From Vibrio sp. SS-MA-C1-2 (GTDB taxonomy: Bacteria > Pseudomonadota > Gammaproteobacteria > Enterobacterales > Vibrionaceae): a DNA stretch of 64,000 nt. The notes beneath the pieces are model-generated. The model searched no databases. It saw only the letters and a program-made list of their open reading frames with translations, and had not been told where the DNA came from. A program made the position numbers and the translations under genes. Location: the NCBI RefSeq assembly GCF_021513135.1, contig NZ_CP090980.1, forward strand, positions 434,001 to 498,000, given 5' to 3'. This document shows positions 18,812 through 27,417 of the stretch, one piece after another; the first letter of the stretch is position 1; every line of letters begins with the position of its first letter.

Positions 18812-19798
18812 TTATTTAGCGATTTGTTCAAGGGCTTTCATTGCTGCATACTCTTTTTCTGATAAATCAATCAGAATATCAGACGCTTTATTGACTAACG
18901 ATTCATCTCTATTTTTCTCTGCCTCTTCTAATAACCGAATTACTTCCGACCATAACTCAGCAATCACGACAAACTGTTTATATGCTTTATAAATAAGGGG
19001 TAACTTTGTTATTTCATAAGCCTCTTGAAGAAAATCTCGATACATATTTCTAAATATCGCGCCTCCCGTTCCCGCTTTGTCCATCAACATTGCGGTGGTA
19101 CAAAACTCATACTCAATATTTGAGCTTCGATTAAACCATTTTTTAATCTCTTCACTTGTTTTCAGAATGCCTTTATAACTAATATTTTTTATCGGTGGAT
19201 TCAAATACTCAATGGCATTATTTACAATAGCAGCGACAATAACGTCTGAGAGATTAAAATTCACCGCTGTTTTTTGTAATGAATAGACTAAATTTTTAGC
19301 TGACATCGGCCCTTTTTCATTTCTTGCCAGTTCAAGGCTTTTTAATGATGTTTTTACCTTTCCTCCATTTGGCTTTGTATCGACCAGATAGGCCAAATTT
19401 TCATCATAGCCATACATTGCCGCAAAATGACCGGCAAAATGTATTTGAACAGCAAAGTACTCAAGATAATAAGAATCCAGCTGTAAACCGACAGCGATAT
19501 TGTTATCTAGCAAAGATTTTGCATTATTCCACCCCTTTTTAACGGATGATGTCTCTTTCACCTCAAATTTTAATTTAAGGTTTTTTGCTAAATTCTTCGT
19601 CAATGACAGTGGTTTTACTCTGCCACCGATGAAAGGGAAATCCATGATCTTCATATTCCAGAAGATAAAACTCAGCCCCTCCCCCAAACCGAACATCATC
19701 GCTTCAGATAACTCAATATCTAATTGTCTCAGTAATGTTCCTGATGCCGTTGTCTCACAATGTACACCAACAAAGGGCTTAAAATTCTGTATTTCCAT
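18812..19798 (-). CDS. BtrH N-terminal/DUF4872 domain protein
   Basis: A 328-residue protein with a BtrH-type N-terminal domain (GVHCETTASGTLLRQLDIELSEAMMFGLGEGLSFIFW at residues 11-47; AVQIHFAGHFAAMYGYDENLAYLVDTK at 115-141) and a helical DUF4872-like C-terminal domain. The invariant cysteine of HCE, the GGHF-like histidine (AGHF) and the aspartate of LVDTK are in place, so the cysteine acyltransferase/peptidase-like site seems intact. BtrH moves an acyl group from a carrier protein in butirosin synthesis. Here no carrier protein or biosynthetic genes are near, so the substrate is unknown. The gene is on the same strand as hscC, 207 nt upstream of it, probably as a separate unit. Confidence 0.75.
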   Translation of the reverse strand: MEIQNFKPFVGVHCETTASGTLLRQLDIELSEAMMFGLGEGLSFIFWNMKIMDFPFIGGRVKPLSLTKNLAKNLKLKFEVKETSSVKKGWNNAKSLLDNNIAVGLQLDSYYLEYFAVQIHFAGHFAAMYGYDENLAYLVDTKPNGGKVKTSLKSLELARNEKGPMSAKNLVYSLQKTAVNFNLSDVIVAAIVNNAIEYLNPPIKNISYKGILKTSEEIKKWFNRSSNIEYEFCTTAMLMDKAGTGGAIFRNMYRDFLQEAYEITKLPLIYKAYKQFVVIAELWSEVIRLLEEAEKNRDESLVNKASDILIDLSEKEYAAMKALEQIAK

Positions 19799-19948
19799 TT
19801 ATTTCTCCATCGTCCTTGATTGCCAGTTATTCAGTTTTAACTGGAAATTAACAGAAGAAAAGAAAAGAATATCCATCTTTTACTCAATGGGTTCTTAACT
19901 GATCTTTTCTCTATTAATTTCTTAAAAGTGATATTTATTGTTTAGCTA

Positions 19949-20030
19949 GACCTAACGTAATTGACATTGCAAATAGGCGAGAAATGTAGCCAACAACCTA
20001 GTAATTTCAAGTAAAAGGAGGAATTAAGGT
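19949..20030 (+). repeat. ERIC remnant with internal deletion
   Basis: ACCTAACGTAATTGACATTG (left arm) joins to GTAGCCAACAACCTAGTAA and TTTCAAGTAAAAGGAG (right arm), with the central 55-60 nt missing. Confidence 0.7.
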
Positions 20031-20090
20031 AAAAATAAAACGGTGGGATCTGATCTAATTTAGGCAATTCGACGACAACAAGAATTATCT

Positions 20091-20168
20091 ACCTAAAGTC
20101 ATTGGCATTGCCAGTCGGCGGACGAGCACCACCAACCACCTAGCGACTTCAAGTAAGAAAGGTAATAA
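20091..20168 (+). repeat. ERIC remnant with internal deletion
   Basis: ACCTAAAGTCATTGGCATTG and CCAGTCGGCGGACGAGCACC lead into ACCACCTAGCGACTTCAAGT. The left and right ERIC arms are present, the centre is deleted. Confidence 0.7.
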
Positions 20169-20213
20169 AGGTATAAAGGTATAAAGGTATAAAGGTATAA
20201 AGGTATAAAGGTA
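20166..20213 (+). repeat. 8-bp tandem repeat, six units of TAAAGGTA
   Basis: Six perfect copies of TAAAGGTA follow directly on the ERIC right end (AAGTAAGAAAGGTA). The unit looks like a slipped copy of the ERIC terminus. It lies between the BtrH and DUF2884 genes, outside any ORF. Copy number may vary between strains. Confidence 0.95.
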
Positions 20214-20218
20214 TATTA

Positions 20219-20285
20219 TAGGATTGGGACAAATAAATGAAGCCGCTACTGTTATACATCTCGCCTAGCAGCTCCAAGTATGAAG
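20219..20285 (+). repeat. Right half of an ERIC element
   Basis: AGGATTGGGACAAATAAATG is followed by CTAGCAGCTCCAAGTATGAAG, matching the ERIC right arm. It ends just before the 3' end of the DUF2884 gene on the other strand. Confidence 0.6.
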
Positions 20286-20292
20286 GAAATAA

Positions 20293-21066
20293 TTATTGAA
20301 TTTCAAATAATTGGTGATCCTTTAAATCAGGAATGGTTTTTATTAACTCATCTTCTTGTTCAGCAACCGCCGTCATCGATTGACAAAGTGAATTCGCTTT
20401 TGCTTGTAATTCTTTCGTCTCAATTTTTAATGATGTCTCTAACTTCGCTTTGGCATCATCAAATTTCGCTTTCCATTCAGTTAAATTAACACCGCCATCA
20501 CTCATTTCCGTCGACATCTGTTCAAGCATCACAGAAACAGAATCACTACTGACCTGATCTTTTAAAGTAACAAACTCTTTTTTCCAGTCCGACATCAATT
20601 GACTCATATCTTGAGGCTGAAAAGCAAAACCTTCTGGCGTGTAGTACTCTTTATTGATCTTAGCTTCTAGGTTATCGACCAATTTATCAAATTTCTGTTG
20701 TAACTCTTTAGAGTCAATAGATTCAGCGATCTGTCCAAGCAACTGGCGTAAATAAGTGAGTCCTTCTTGTATCAATTCTGAAATTTGAGGTAGATAAGTC
20801 GTCACCCCTTCACGGTAACTTTTTAACGCCTGTTGTTGCGCATTATCGAGGGAAATCTCCTTGCCACCAATAAACAACTTATTATCACTGGTCATTAATA
20901 CTTTTGGTTGAGATGGCGTCTGGATCTCAACTTGCTGATCTTGTACCACCACATCACTTTTTAATTCAACAGGACAGAGAAGTGATGCACTGGTTGAAAA
21001 ACTGGCCATCAATAGAGTGGAAATAGCTATCTTTGACGTAAATTGAGGGAAAAATGATTTTGACAT
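20293..21066 (-). CDS. DUF2884 (YggN-like) exported protein
   Basis: A 257-residue protein with an N-terminal signal sequence (to about residue 28, ASFSTSASLLCPVEL), so probably periplasmic. The mature start CPVEL...VEIQTPSQPKVLMTSDNKLFIGGKEISLDNAQQQALKSYREGV is the pattern of the DUF2884/YggN family, followed by helical, charged segments and two further cysteine-poor helices. The function is unknown. It is monocistronic on the minus strand. Its 3' end abuts an ERIC half-element, which contributes a palindromic AATTATTGAATTTCAAATAATT just at the stop. Confidence 0.75.
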   Translation of the reverse strand: MSKSFFPQFTSKIAISTLLMASFSTSASLLCPVELKSDVVVQDQQVEIQTPSQPKVLMTSDNKLFIGGKEISLDNAQQQALKSYREGVTTYLPQISELIQEGLTYLRQLLGQIAESIDSKELQQKFDKLVDNLEAKINKEYYTPEGFAFQPQDMSQLMSDWKKEFVTLKDQVSSDSVSVMLEQMSTEMSDGGVNLTEWKAKFDDAKAKLETSLKIETKELQAKANSLCQSMTAVAEQEDELIKTIPDLKDHQLFEIQ

Positions 21067-21264
21067 GGGGCTTCCTTTTAAACGGGTAAGTGTAACAAGC
21101 GAAGAAGAGGAACGGGATGCTAACTTAATAGAAAAAGTGATCTTTATTTTTCCGTCTCAAATCTATGACAGATCAAGATCTCTGAATTGCGATAACTGAA
21201 GACGGTCATGTTAAACAAGTTCCTGACTACCGTTTAATCGAAACGATAGTCAAGATAGCCGAAA

Positions 21265-22326
21265 TTATGCTTTACGGCGCGCTTCAACGGCATCAGCAAG
21301 TTGATTTAATACTAGCTCAGTATCTTGCCAACCTATACAGGCATCAGTAATACTTTGGCCAAAAACATGGGCTTTACCATCGACCAAATCTTGACGGCCT
21401 TCAACCAAATGACTTTCAATCATAATGCCTGAGATATTTTTATTCCCAGCACTGATTTGGCCAGCCACATCTTCGCACACGTCAATTTGACGTTTAAATT
21501 GTTTACTGCTGTTCGCGTGGCTAAAGTCGATCATAATATTCTGATTCACTTTTGCTTTCTCTAATTCAGCAGTAACCGCAGCTACATCTTCAGCACTATA
21601 GTTTGGTTTAGCCCCACCACGAAGGATGACATGACAATCTTCATTACCCGCAGTACGAACAATCGCAGAATGGCCAAACTTGGTCACAGAAAGGAAATGA
21701 TGAGGCGCATTCGCCGCACCAACCGCATCGATAGCAACTTTAATCGTACCATCAGTACCATTTTTAAACCCAACAGGACAAGAAAGACCAGACGCTAACT
21801 CACGATGAACTTGAGATTCTGTCGTACGTGCACCAATCGCTCCCCAGCTAATTAAATCCGCAGTGTACTGTGGAGTAATCATATCTAGGAATTCGCCGGC
21901 AGTTGGCATCCCCATATCGGTAATATCTAAAAGTAATTTACGGGCAATACGTAAACCATCGTTTAATTTAAAGCTATCATCCATATACGGGTCATTAATT
22001 AACCCTTTCCATCCAACCGTGGTGCGCGGTTTTTCAAAATAGACACGCATCACAATCTCTAACTTATCTTTTAACGCTTCACGTAAAGGAAGTAGACGCT
22101 TACAGTATTCAATAGCGGCATCTGGATCATGAATTGAACAAGGTCCAACAACCACAACTAAGCGGTCATCTTTATTCTGCAAAATATTGTGAATTGCATT
22201 ACGTGAATCAAATACAGTTTGTGCGGCTTTCTCTGTCGTCGGAAAACGCTCAAATATTGCAACAGGAGGAAGCAGTTCTTTTATTTCATCAATTCTTACA
22301 TCATCAGTTTGGTAATTCACACTCAT
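21265..22326 (-). CDS. aroG: 3-deoxy-7-phosphoheptulonate synthase AroG
   Basis: Condenses phosphoenolpyruvate with erythrose 4-phosphate, the first step of aromatic amino acid synthesis. It is 353 residues (E. coli AroG 350) and aligns along its whole length: NYQTDDVRIDEIKELLPP, VVVGPCSIHDP, VYFEKPRTTVGWKGLINDP, TESQVHRELASGLSCPVGFKNGTDG, IDFSHANSSKQFKRQ and the end SITDACIGW. The metal and substrate residues in GPCSIHD, KPRTT and SHANS are intact. The sequence is closest to the phenylalanine-sensitive isozyme, which is an inference. It is transcribed alone. A weak hairpin (GACTACCGTTT/AAACGATAGTC, 21225-21251) follows it. No TyrR box was found. Confidence 0.92.
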   Translation of the reverse strand: MSVNYQTDDVRIDEIKELLPPVAIFERFPTTEKAAQTVFDSRNAIHNILQNKDDRLVVVVGPCSIHDPDAAIEYCKRLLPLREALKDKLEIVMRVYFEKPRTTVGWKGLINDPYMDDSFKLNDGLRIARKLLLDITDMGMPTAGEFLDMITPQYTADLISWGAIGARTTESQVHRELASGLSCPVGFKNGTDGTIKVAIDAVGAANAPHHFLSVTKFGHSAIVRTAGNEDCHVILRGGAKPNYSAEDVAAVTAELEKAKVNQNIMIDFSHANSSKQFKRQIDVCEDVAGQISAGNKNISGIMIESHLVEGRQDLVDGKAHVFGQSITDACIGWQDTELVLNQLADAVEARRKA

Positions 22327-22498
22327 TATACAATCCTAATATCCATTATGTCTCGTTGCGATAAATTGCTGAACCAACAAAATATTTCAACATCTTTATT
22401 CATTTCCTAACTATTAACTTAACCTGTCCTATAATCATGTGCAACATATCAAGAAGAAAATTATCAACTAATTTTCCCTTTCGATTTACTTCTCGTTA

Positions 22499-22572
22499 AT
22501 ACCTCAAACAATTGGCATTGCTAATAGATGGCAAATGAATAAGACTTCATAGCGATAAGTATTTGGTCTCAT
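22499..22572 (+). repeat. Left half of an ERIC element
   Basis: ACCTCAAACAATTGGCATTG, then CTAATAGATGGCAAATGAATAAG, match the ERIC left arm and part of the centre. It lies between aroG and the amino acid ABC operon. The rest of 22327-22795 shows no other recognisable element. Confidence 0.6.
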
Positions 22573-22795
22573 GATTAACAATGATTTTAGGGGAAGTTTT
22601 ACACTTTCTTCATGTTTCGTTTGAATTTTAATCTGTTAGCACTATTTTCTTTGTAATTTAAATAATTAACCATTAACATTAAAAGAAATGTAGTTAACAG
22701 TTAGTCAACAAGAATAATAATATTTTGGATAATAAATTTAAATAACAGAGTTATTGTTTATTGTTCATATCATCACTAACTTTAAGGATTGTAGT

Positions 22796-23551
22796 TTGTT
22801 AGATGAATCATTAAGCCATTCCCAACCTGTGATCAATTTTCAGTCTGTTGATAAATGGTTTGGGCAATACCAAGCATTAAAACAGATTGACCTCTCCGTA
22901 AATAAAGGAGAAAAGTTAGTAATATGTGGTCCATCAGGATCAGGGAAATCAACCCTAATTCGTTGCATTAATGGCTTAGAAAAATATAACAATGGCGAGA
23001 TTGGAGTTAATGGCCAACCGCTAACAAAGCAACATTTAAATACTATCCGAGGCTCTGTCGGTATGGTATTCCAACATTTCAATCTTTTCCCTCATCTAAC
23101 CATTTTAGAAAATTTGACCTTAGCGCCACGACGAAAACTAAAATTAACCAAAGATGATGCTGAAAAATTAGCAATGCACTATTTAGAGCGAGTTCATATT
23201 GCACAGCAAGCCAATAAATATCCATCTCAACTATCTGGTGGTCAACAACAGCGTGTTGCTATTGCTCGTTCTCTTTGTATGAAGCCTGATATTCTACTGT
23301 TTGACGAACCAACATCTGCCTTAGATCCTGAAATGATCAGTGAAGTATTAGATGTCATTTGTGAACTCGCAGAAGATGGCATGACCATGGTGATAGTAAC
23401 CCATGAAATGGGGTTTGCTCGTCGTATCGCTGATCGTGTCGTTTTCATGGATCAAGGTGAAATTGTTGAAGTTGCTCCTCCTAGCGAGCTTTTTGATTCC
23501 CCTAAAGCTGCAAGAACCCAAAAGTTTTTGCAACAGATCTTGAGCTACTAA
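22796..23551 (+). CDS. Polar amino acid ABC transporter, ATPase subunit
   Basis: Cytoplasmic ATPase of the GlnQ/HisP group, about 251 residues. Motifs: Walker [11 protein letters not shown]-loop [13 protein letters not shown], signature [15 protein letters not shown], Walker [15 protein letters not shown] and switch histidine VTHEMGFA. The start is probably TTG at 22796 ([16 protein letters not shown]), which has AAGGA 7 nt upstream. A longer reading from TTG 22754 has no ribosome site. It is the first gene of a four-gene operon (ATPase, permease, binding protein, permease) with gaps of 9, 61 and 3 nt. The substrate is a polar amino acid, but which one cannot be told. Confidence 0.88.
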   Translation: MLDESLSHSQPVINFQSVDKWFGQYQALKQIDLSVNKGEKLVICGPSGSGKSTLIRCINGLEKYNNGEIGVNGQPLTKQHLNTIRGSVGMVFQHFNLFPHLTILENLTLAPRRKLKLTKDDAEKLAMHYLERVHIAQQANKYPSQLSGGQQQRVAIARSLCMKPDILLFDEPTSALDPEMISEVLDVICELAEDGMTMVIVTHEMGFARRIADRVVFMDQGEIVEVAPPSELFDSPKAARTQKFLQQILSY

Positions 23552-23560
23552 GGGTTAATC

Positions 23561-24367
23561 ATGAGTAGGCTAACGACCAGTTATCGAATCGTAAAACCTG
23601 TATTAATGGCACTGCTACAAATCACGGTCGTTGGATTGGGACTGAGCTGGGTCTTAATCCAAGGTGCAGAGCAAATGAACTATCAATGGCAATGGTATCG
23701 TATTCCACAATATCTTTGGTTTAAAGAAGATGGTGAATGGTACCTTGCGGAGTTGTTACAAGGTTTACTCGTCACCCTTGAAGTATCAGCTTGGGCAATG
23801 GTTTTCACTGTCGTTATCGCCTTAGTTACCGCCCTACTCGCCCGTTCTCACTCGATTGTTGGCAGAACGTTAGCGCTTATTTATGTCGAATTAGTGCGAA
23901 ACACCCCATTATTAGTACAAATTTATCTGCTTTATTTTGTCTTAGGGCCAGTATTAGGGCTCGATCGTAGTAGTACCGCGATTCTAGCGTTAGCCCTTTT
24001 TCAAGGCGCATACACCGCTGAAATTTTTCGAGCCGGTTTAATGGGCGTACCCAAAGGACAACATGAAGCATGTGAGAGTTTAGGGTTATCAAAAGTCGAC
24101 AGTTATCGTTTTATTATTTTACCGCAAGCATTACGTCGAATTATTCCACCTCTCACCAATGAGATGGTGTCATTAATTAAAAACTCATCGATTGTCAGTG
24201 TGATGGCGATTTTTGATTTAACTACAGAAGGAAAAAATATTGTCGCAGATACCGCGATGCCTTTTGAGGTCTGGTTTTCTGTTGCAGGGATCTACCTTTG
24301 CATCACATTATTACTCTCTGCATTAGCAGCTTACTTAGAGTACCGATTAAATCGTCCTCTACGTTAA
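23561..24367 (+). CDS. Polar amino acid ABC transporter, permease (HisM/GlnP type)
   Basis: A 268-residue inner-membrane permease with about six membrane segments. It carries the family EAA loop as EACESLGLSKVDSYRFIILPQALRRIIPPLTNE (residues about 170-202), preceded by QGAYTAEIFRAGLMGVPKGQ, a hallmark of HisM/GlnP-type subunits. NTPLLVQIYLLYFVLGP lies near 112. The N-terminal part contains an extra periplasmic stretch (QWQWYRIPQYLWFKEDGEWY) typical of the four-gene amino acid systems of Vibrio. It starts 9 nt after the ATPase gene and pairs with the second permease at 25233 to form a heterodimeric pore. Confidence 0.9.
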   Translation: MSRLTTSYRIVKPVLMALLQITVVGLGLSWVLIQGAEQMNYQWQWYRIPQYLWFKEDGEWYLAELLQGLLVTLEVSAWAMVFTVVIALVTALLARSHSIVGRTLALIYVELVRNTPLLVQIYLLYFVLGPVLGLDRSSTAILALALFQGAYTAEIFRAGLMGVPKGQHEACESLGLSKVDSYRFIILPQALRRIIPPLTNEMVSLIKNSSIVSVMAIFDLTTEGKNIVADTAMPFEVWFSVAGIYLCITLLLSALAAYLEYRLNRPLR

Positions 24368-24428
24368 ATAGAGGATAAAGATTAAATCCAACACAATACA
24401 GAATTACATTAATTAGGAGAAAGGATTC

Positions 24429-25229
24429 ATGAAAAAACTCATCACCCTCATTTCACTGCTGATGACACTCTTGCTGTCACCGATCACCAGTGCCAATACT
24501 CTCAATGAGATCAAAGAACGCGGCACCTTACGTGTTGGACTTTCCACCTTTGTTCCTTGGGCGATGCGCGATAAACATGGGGAATTAATCGGCTTTGAAG
24601 TCGAAGTTGCAAAGCGATTAGCCGAAGATAGTGGCTTAAAAGTTGAGTTTATTCCAACGGCCTGGGATGGCATGATCCCAGCATTATTGGCTGGAAAGTT
24701 TGATGTGATTATTGGTGGTATGTCTATTACGCCTCAACGTAACTTAAGCGTTTTATTTACCCACCCATATTCACACTCAGGCGTCCAAATGGCGGCAAAT
24801 AAGTCTCTTGCTGGGGATAAAGCCACCATTGCCGATTATAACAAACGCAGTGTGACTCTGGTTGTTCGTCGTGGAGCAACGACCGTTCAAACAGCGAAAA
24901 AATACTTCCCTAAAGCGAAATTACGTCAATTTGATGATGATGCACAAGCATTCCAAGAAGTATTAAATGGTAATGCTGAAGCCGTATTAGCAACGTCACC
25001 AAAACCCGAGCAAATGGCGCTAGAGTATCCAGAAAAGCTTTACTTACCGTTAACGACACGTCTGAGCCGTGGTTCTGAAGCCTTTGCTGTACGTCAAGGT
25101 GAGCACGATCTATTAAACTACTTCAACAACTGGATCTTACTTCGTGAAGAAGATGGTTGGTTAAAAGAACGCCATGATTACTGGTTTACAACGTTAGACT
25201 GGCAGGATCAGATCCAAGCTGGACAATAA
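24429..25229 (+). CDS. Polar amino acid ABC transporter, periplasmic binding protein
   Basis: A 266-residue family-3 solute-binding protein. A signal peptide covers residues 1-22 (MKKLITLISLLMTLLLSPITSA), so it is exported to the periplasm. The mature part starts with TLRVGLSTFVPWAMRD, then GFEVEVAKRLAEDSGLKVEFIP and DVIIGGMSITPQR, the usual signature of this family. The arginine in TPQR and the aspartate in the C-lobe (QFDDDAQAFQEVLNGNAEAV) match ligand-binding positions for alpha-amino acids. The ribosome site AGGAGAAAGGA is strong, fitting the high expression such proteins need. The gene lies between the two permease genes. Confidence 0.9.
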   Translation: MKKLITLISLLMTLLLSPITSANTLNEIKERGTLRVGLSTFVPWAMRDKHGELIGFEVEVAKRLAEDSGLKVEFIPTAWDGMIPALLAGKFDVIIGGMSITPQRNLSVLFTHPYSHSGVQMAANKSLAGDKATIADYNKRSVTLVVRRGATTVQTAKKYFPKAKLRQFDDDAQAFQEVLNGNAEAVLATSPKPEQMALEYPEKLYLPLTTRLSRGSEAFAVRQGEHDLLNYFNNWILLREEDGWLKERHDYWFTTLDWQDQIQAGQ

Positions 25230-25232
25230 TCG

Positions 25233-26123
25233 ATGAGTAATCCGACAACAAAGAGATCCTTCAGGATCTCTTTGAATAAACTTGATCTTATTTTAATTGG
25301 CCTGTTGATTGCGGCATCGATCTGGTTATATGGTCGTATCGAATATGGTATGACCTATAACTGGCGCTGGGAGCAAGCGTTTAACACCCTTTTTTATTCG
25401 TCTCATGAAGGGGCAACGCCCTATTTTATTCAAGGGGTTATTGCGACCTTACGTTTAAGTTTATGGGGGATCATTTTCTCTGCGATATTAGGTCTGTTGT
25501 TAGCGTTAGCTCGTCGTTCTACTAATCAACTGTTCACTTTTCCTGCTCAATGTTATATCCAGTTGGTACGCAATATTCCACCATTGGTTTTTGTTTTTAT
25601 CTTTTACTTTTTTATTTCCAGTCAGTTAATTCCTGCCATTGGTTTAAGCGATCTATTGCGTAATAACCAATCCATTAATGGACTTCAACAGTTTTTATTT
25701 GGTGAACGCCGACTATGGGAGAATCTGATCTCTGGCGTACTTTGCGTTGGCTTAATTTCCGCCGCTTACATTGCTGAAATTATTCGCTCAGGAATAGAAA
25801 GTATTGATAAAGGACAATGGGAAGCGGCAGATTCTCTTGGCTTGTCTACAATTGATAAACAGCGTTTTATTATCCTGCCTCAAGCGTTTAAAGCGACATT
25901 ACCTCCGCTTGCTGGTCAATTTATCTCATTAGTGAAAGACTCTTCGATTATCTCTTTAATCTCAATTCAAGAATTAACCTTTGTGGGATCGGAGATCGCT
26001 AACTCTTCAGGTTTAATTTTTGAGACTTGGATTTTAGTAGGATTGGTTTACTTTGTACTCTGTTTTTCACTTTCCATGCTATTTCGCGGTTTAGAAAAAT
26101 ATAACCATAAAAGTGAGCGATAA
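25233..26123 (+). CDS. Polar amino acid ABC transporter, second permease
   Basis: A 296-residue permease related to the one at 23561. The EAA loop is EAADSLGLSTIDKQRFIILPQAFKATLPPLAGQ, preceded by AAYIAEIIRSGIESIDKGQ. VRNIPPLVFVFIFYFFIS occurs near residue 112. An insertion (NNQSINGLQQFLFGERR) separates two membrane segments. It starts 3 nt after the binding protein gene and ends the operon, so the transporter would be a heterodimer of two permeases, an ATPase dimer and one receptor. Followed by a hairpin. Confidence 0.9.
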   Translation: MSNPTTKRSFRISLNKLDLILIGLLIAASIWLYGRIEYGMTYNWRWEQAFNTLFYSSHEGATPYFIQGVIATLRLSLWGIIFSAILGLLLALARRSTNQLFTFPAQCYIQLVRNIPPLVFVFIFYFFISSQLIPAIGLSDLLRNNQSINGLQQFLFGERRLWENLISGVLCVGLISAAYIAEIIRSGIESIDKGQWEAADSLGLSTIDKQRFIILPQAFKATLPPLAGQFISLVKDSSIISLISIQELTFVGSEIANSSGLIFETWILVGLVYFVLCFSLSMLFRGLEKYNHKSER

Positions 26124-26128
26124 ATTAA

Positions 26129-26158
26129 CCCTTATTCTCTACTGATTGAGAATAAGGG
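26129..26158. terminator. Hairpin between convergent genes
   Basis: CCCTTATTCTC / GAGAATAAGGG with an 8-nt loop, between the end of the ABC operon and the end of the Omp85 gene on the opposite strand. No T run follows on either strand. A second small repeat (GACTTGAAG/CTTCAAGTC, 26163-26205) follows. Confidence 0.55.
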
Positions 26159-26217
26159 CATGACTTGAAGCTCTGTCTTAGTAAATGCTGTGACAACTTC
26201 AAGTCAAAAGTAAACCT

Positions 26218-27330
26218 TTAAAAAGGCTGACCAATTTTAAGGTAAAGCCCATGATCCCCTGATTTTCCTTGAGCATAATCAAGGCGTAATACAATTTTCT
26301 GCTTTGGTTTAATAAGATAACGCATTCCTGCCCCTACCATCGGATACCAATTATCACTGTGGCCTAAATCATCAAACTCATTTGTCACCGTCGCTAAGCC
26401 AGCAAACGTCGCCACGCTAATCTTTTGCCACACTTTATAACGGAACTCTGTCTGGCCTATCCATGCTGACTCCCCTCGCGCCTCACCCGATGTATAACCA
26501 CGATAACGTTGAAGTGTTGCTTGAGAAGTGGGTGGAGAGTCTGGATTATAGAGCCATGAGGTATTGGTTGCGATCAATGCATTAGTATTAAATGAATGGA
26601 TATTGGTGTAGTTAAATTTATATGAGTTAAAGGTGTAATCTCCACCAAAGTTCTCATCATAATGGGTATAAACAAAGTTAAAAAATGACCCTTTTTTAGG
26701 ATCATAAATATTGTCACGAGTGTCATAAGTCAAATCGAGTCCAATACCCACATTATCCTGTTTATCGGTAAAACCATATTGACTCAATAACTGGTCACTA
26801 TTAGATATATCATGGATATCAATGTAGCTCGGATAATTTTCGACATACATGATGTGTCCTCCCATATACCAGCCCGAGCGTTTAAATTCTTGCTGATAAC
26901 GAAGAAAGCCAACTTGAACATCTTGAGTCGAAGAGAGACTGGTGTTTGGTGATCCATCAAAAGAAAAGTTATTATAATCATTTTTGATTTCAGCATTAAG
27001 GTACGCAGCCGTTAACCATCGACGATTACTGTCCCAATAGGTTTTTGCAAAAAGCGCGCCCATATAAGAGTCAGTATTCGAGTAAGTCCCAGTCACACCA
27101 AACATTGAAGGTGGCGATTCAGGATCAAACTTTTTTAAATAGGCGGCGACCGCACCACCAGAGAAGCCCATTTTAGGGCCATTGGTCAATTGAGGAGCAA
27201 GTAGATAATTCTTTTTATCAATGCTTGCTAATGAAGAGAAAGAGAAAGAGAAAAAATAAAAGGTCAAACTGAGGGAGTAACAAGCCAGTTGTCGGCCTAT
27301 TTTTATTGCTCTGTTGTTTGTCATATCCAT
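26218..27330 (-). CDS. Omp85-family surface antigen barrel without POTRA domains
   Basis: A 370-residue outer-membrane beta-barrel of the Omp85/D15 superfamily. A hydrophobic N-terminal signal (to about residue 36) is followed by strands with alternating aromatic residues, the conserved YRGY..GEARGESA block (about 275-285, equivalent to the VRGY loop that plugs Omp85 barrels) and a last strand ending YLKIGQPF, with the C-terminal phenylalanine of outer-membrane proteins. No POTRA domain precedes the barrel, in contrast to BamA or TamA, so it is not a general assembly factor. Proteins like this often lie near lipid or phospholipase genes. A fadL gene lies directly upstream on the same strand, 88 nt away. 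Confidence 0.75.
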   Translation of the reverse strand: MDMTNNRAIKIGRQLACYSLSLTFYFFSFSFSSLASIDKKNYLLAPQLTNGPKMGFSGGAVAAYLKKFDPESPPSMFGVTGTYSNTDSYMGALFAKTYWDSNRRWLTAAYLNAEIKNDYNNFSFDGSPNTSLSSTQDVQVGFLRYQQEFKRSGWYMGGHIMYVENYPSYIDIHDISNSDQLLSQYGFTDKQDNVGIGLDLTYDTRDNIYDPKKGSFFNFVYTHYDENFGGDYTFNSYKFNYTNIHSFNTNALIATNTSWLYNPDSPPTSQATLQRYRGYTSGEARGESAWIGQTEFRYKVWQKISVATFAGLATVTNEFDDLGHSDNWYPMVGAGMRYLIKPKQKIVLRLDYAQGKSGDHGLYLKIGQPF

Positions 27331-27417
27331 TGCAACCTATAATCTAAATATTCTCAACTCATCAATATTGATTATAGGTCACAATTTTATCAACTTACCA
27401 AAGATTAAAGATTGTAA

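Noticed and set aside
22754-22795. Longer N-terminus for the ABC ATPase from TTG 22754
   Set aside because: No ribosome site, and the extra residues are unlike the family; TTG 22796 has AAGGA at proper spacing.
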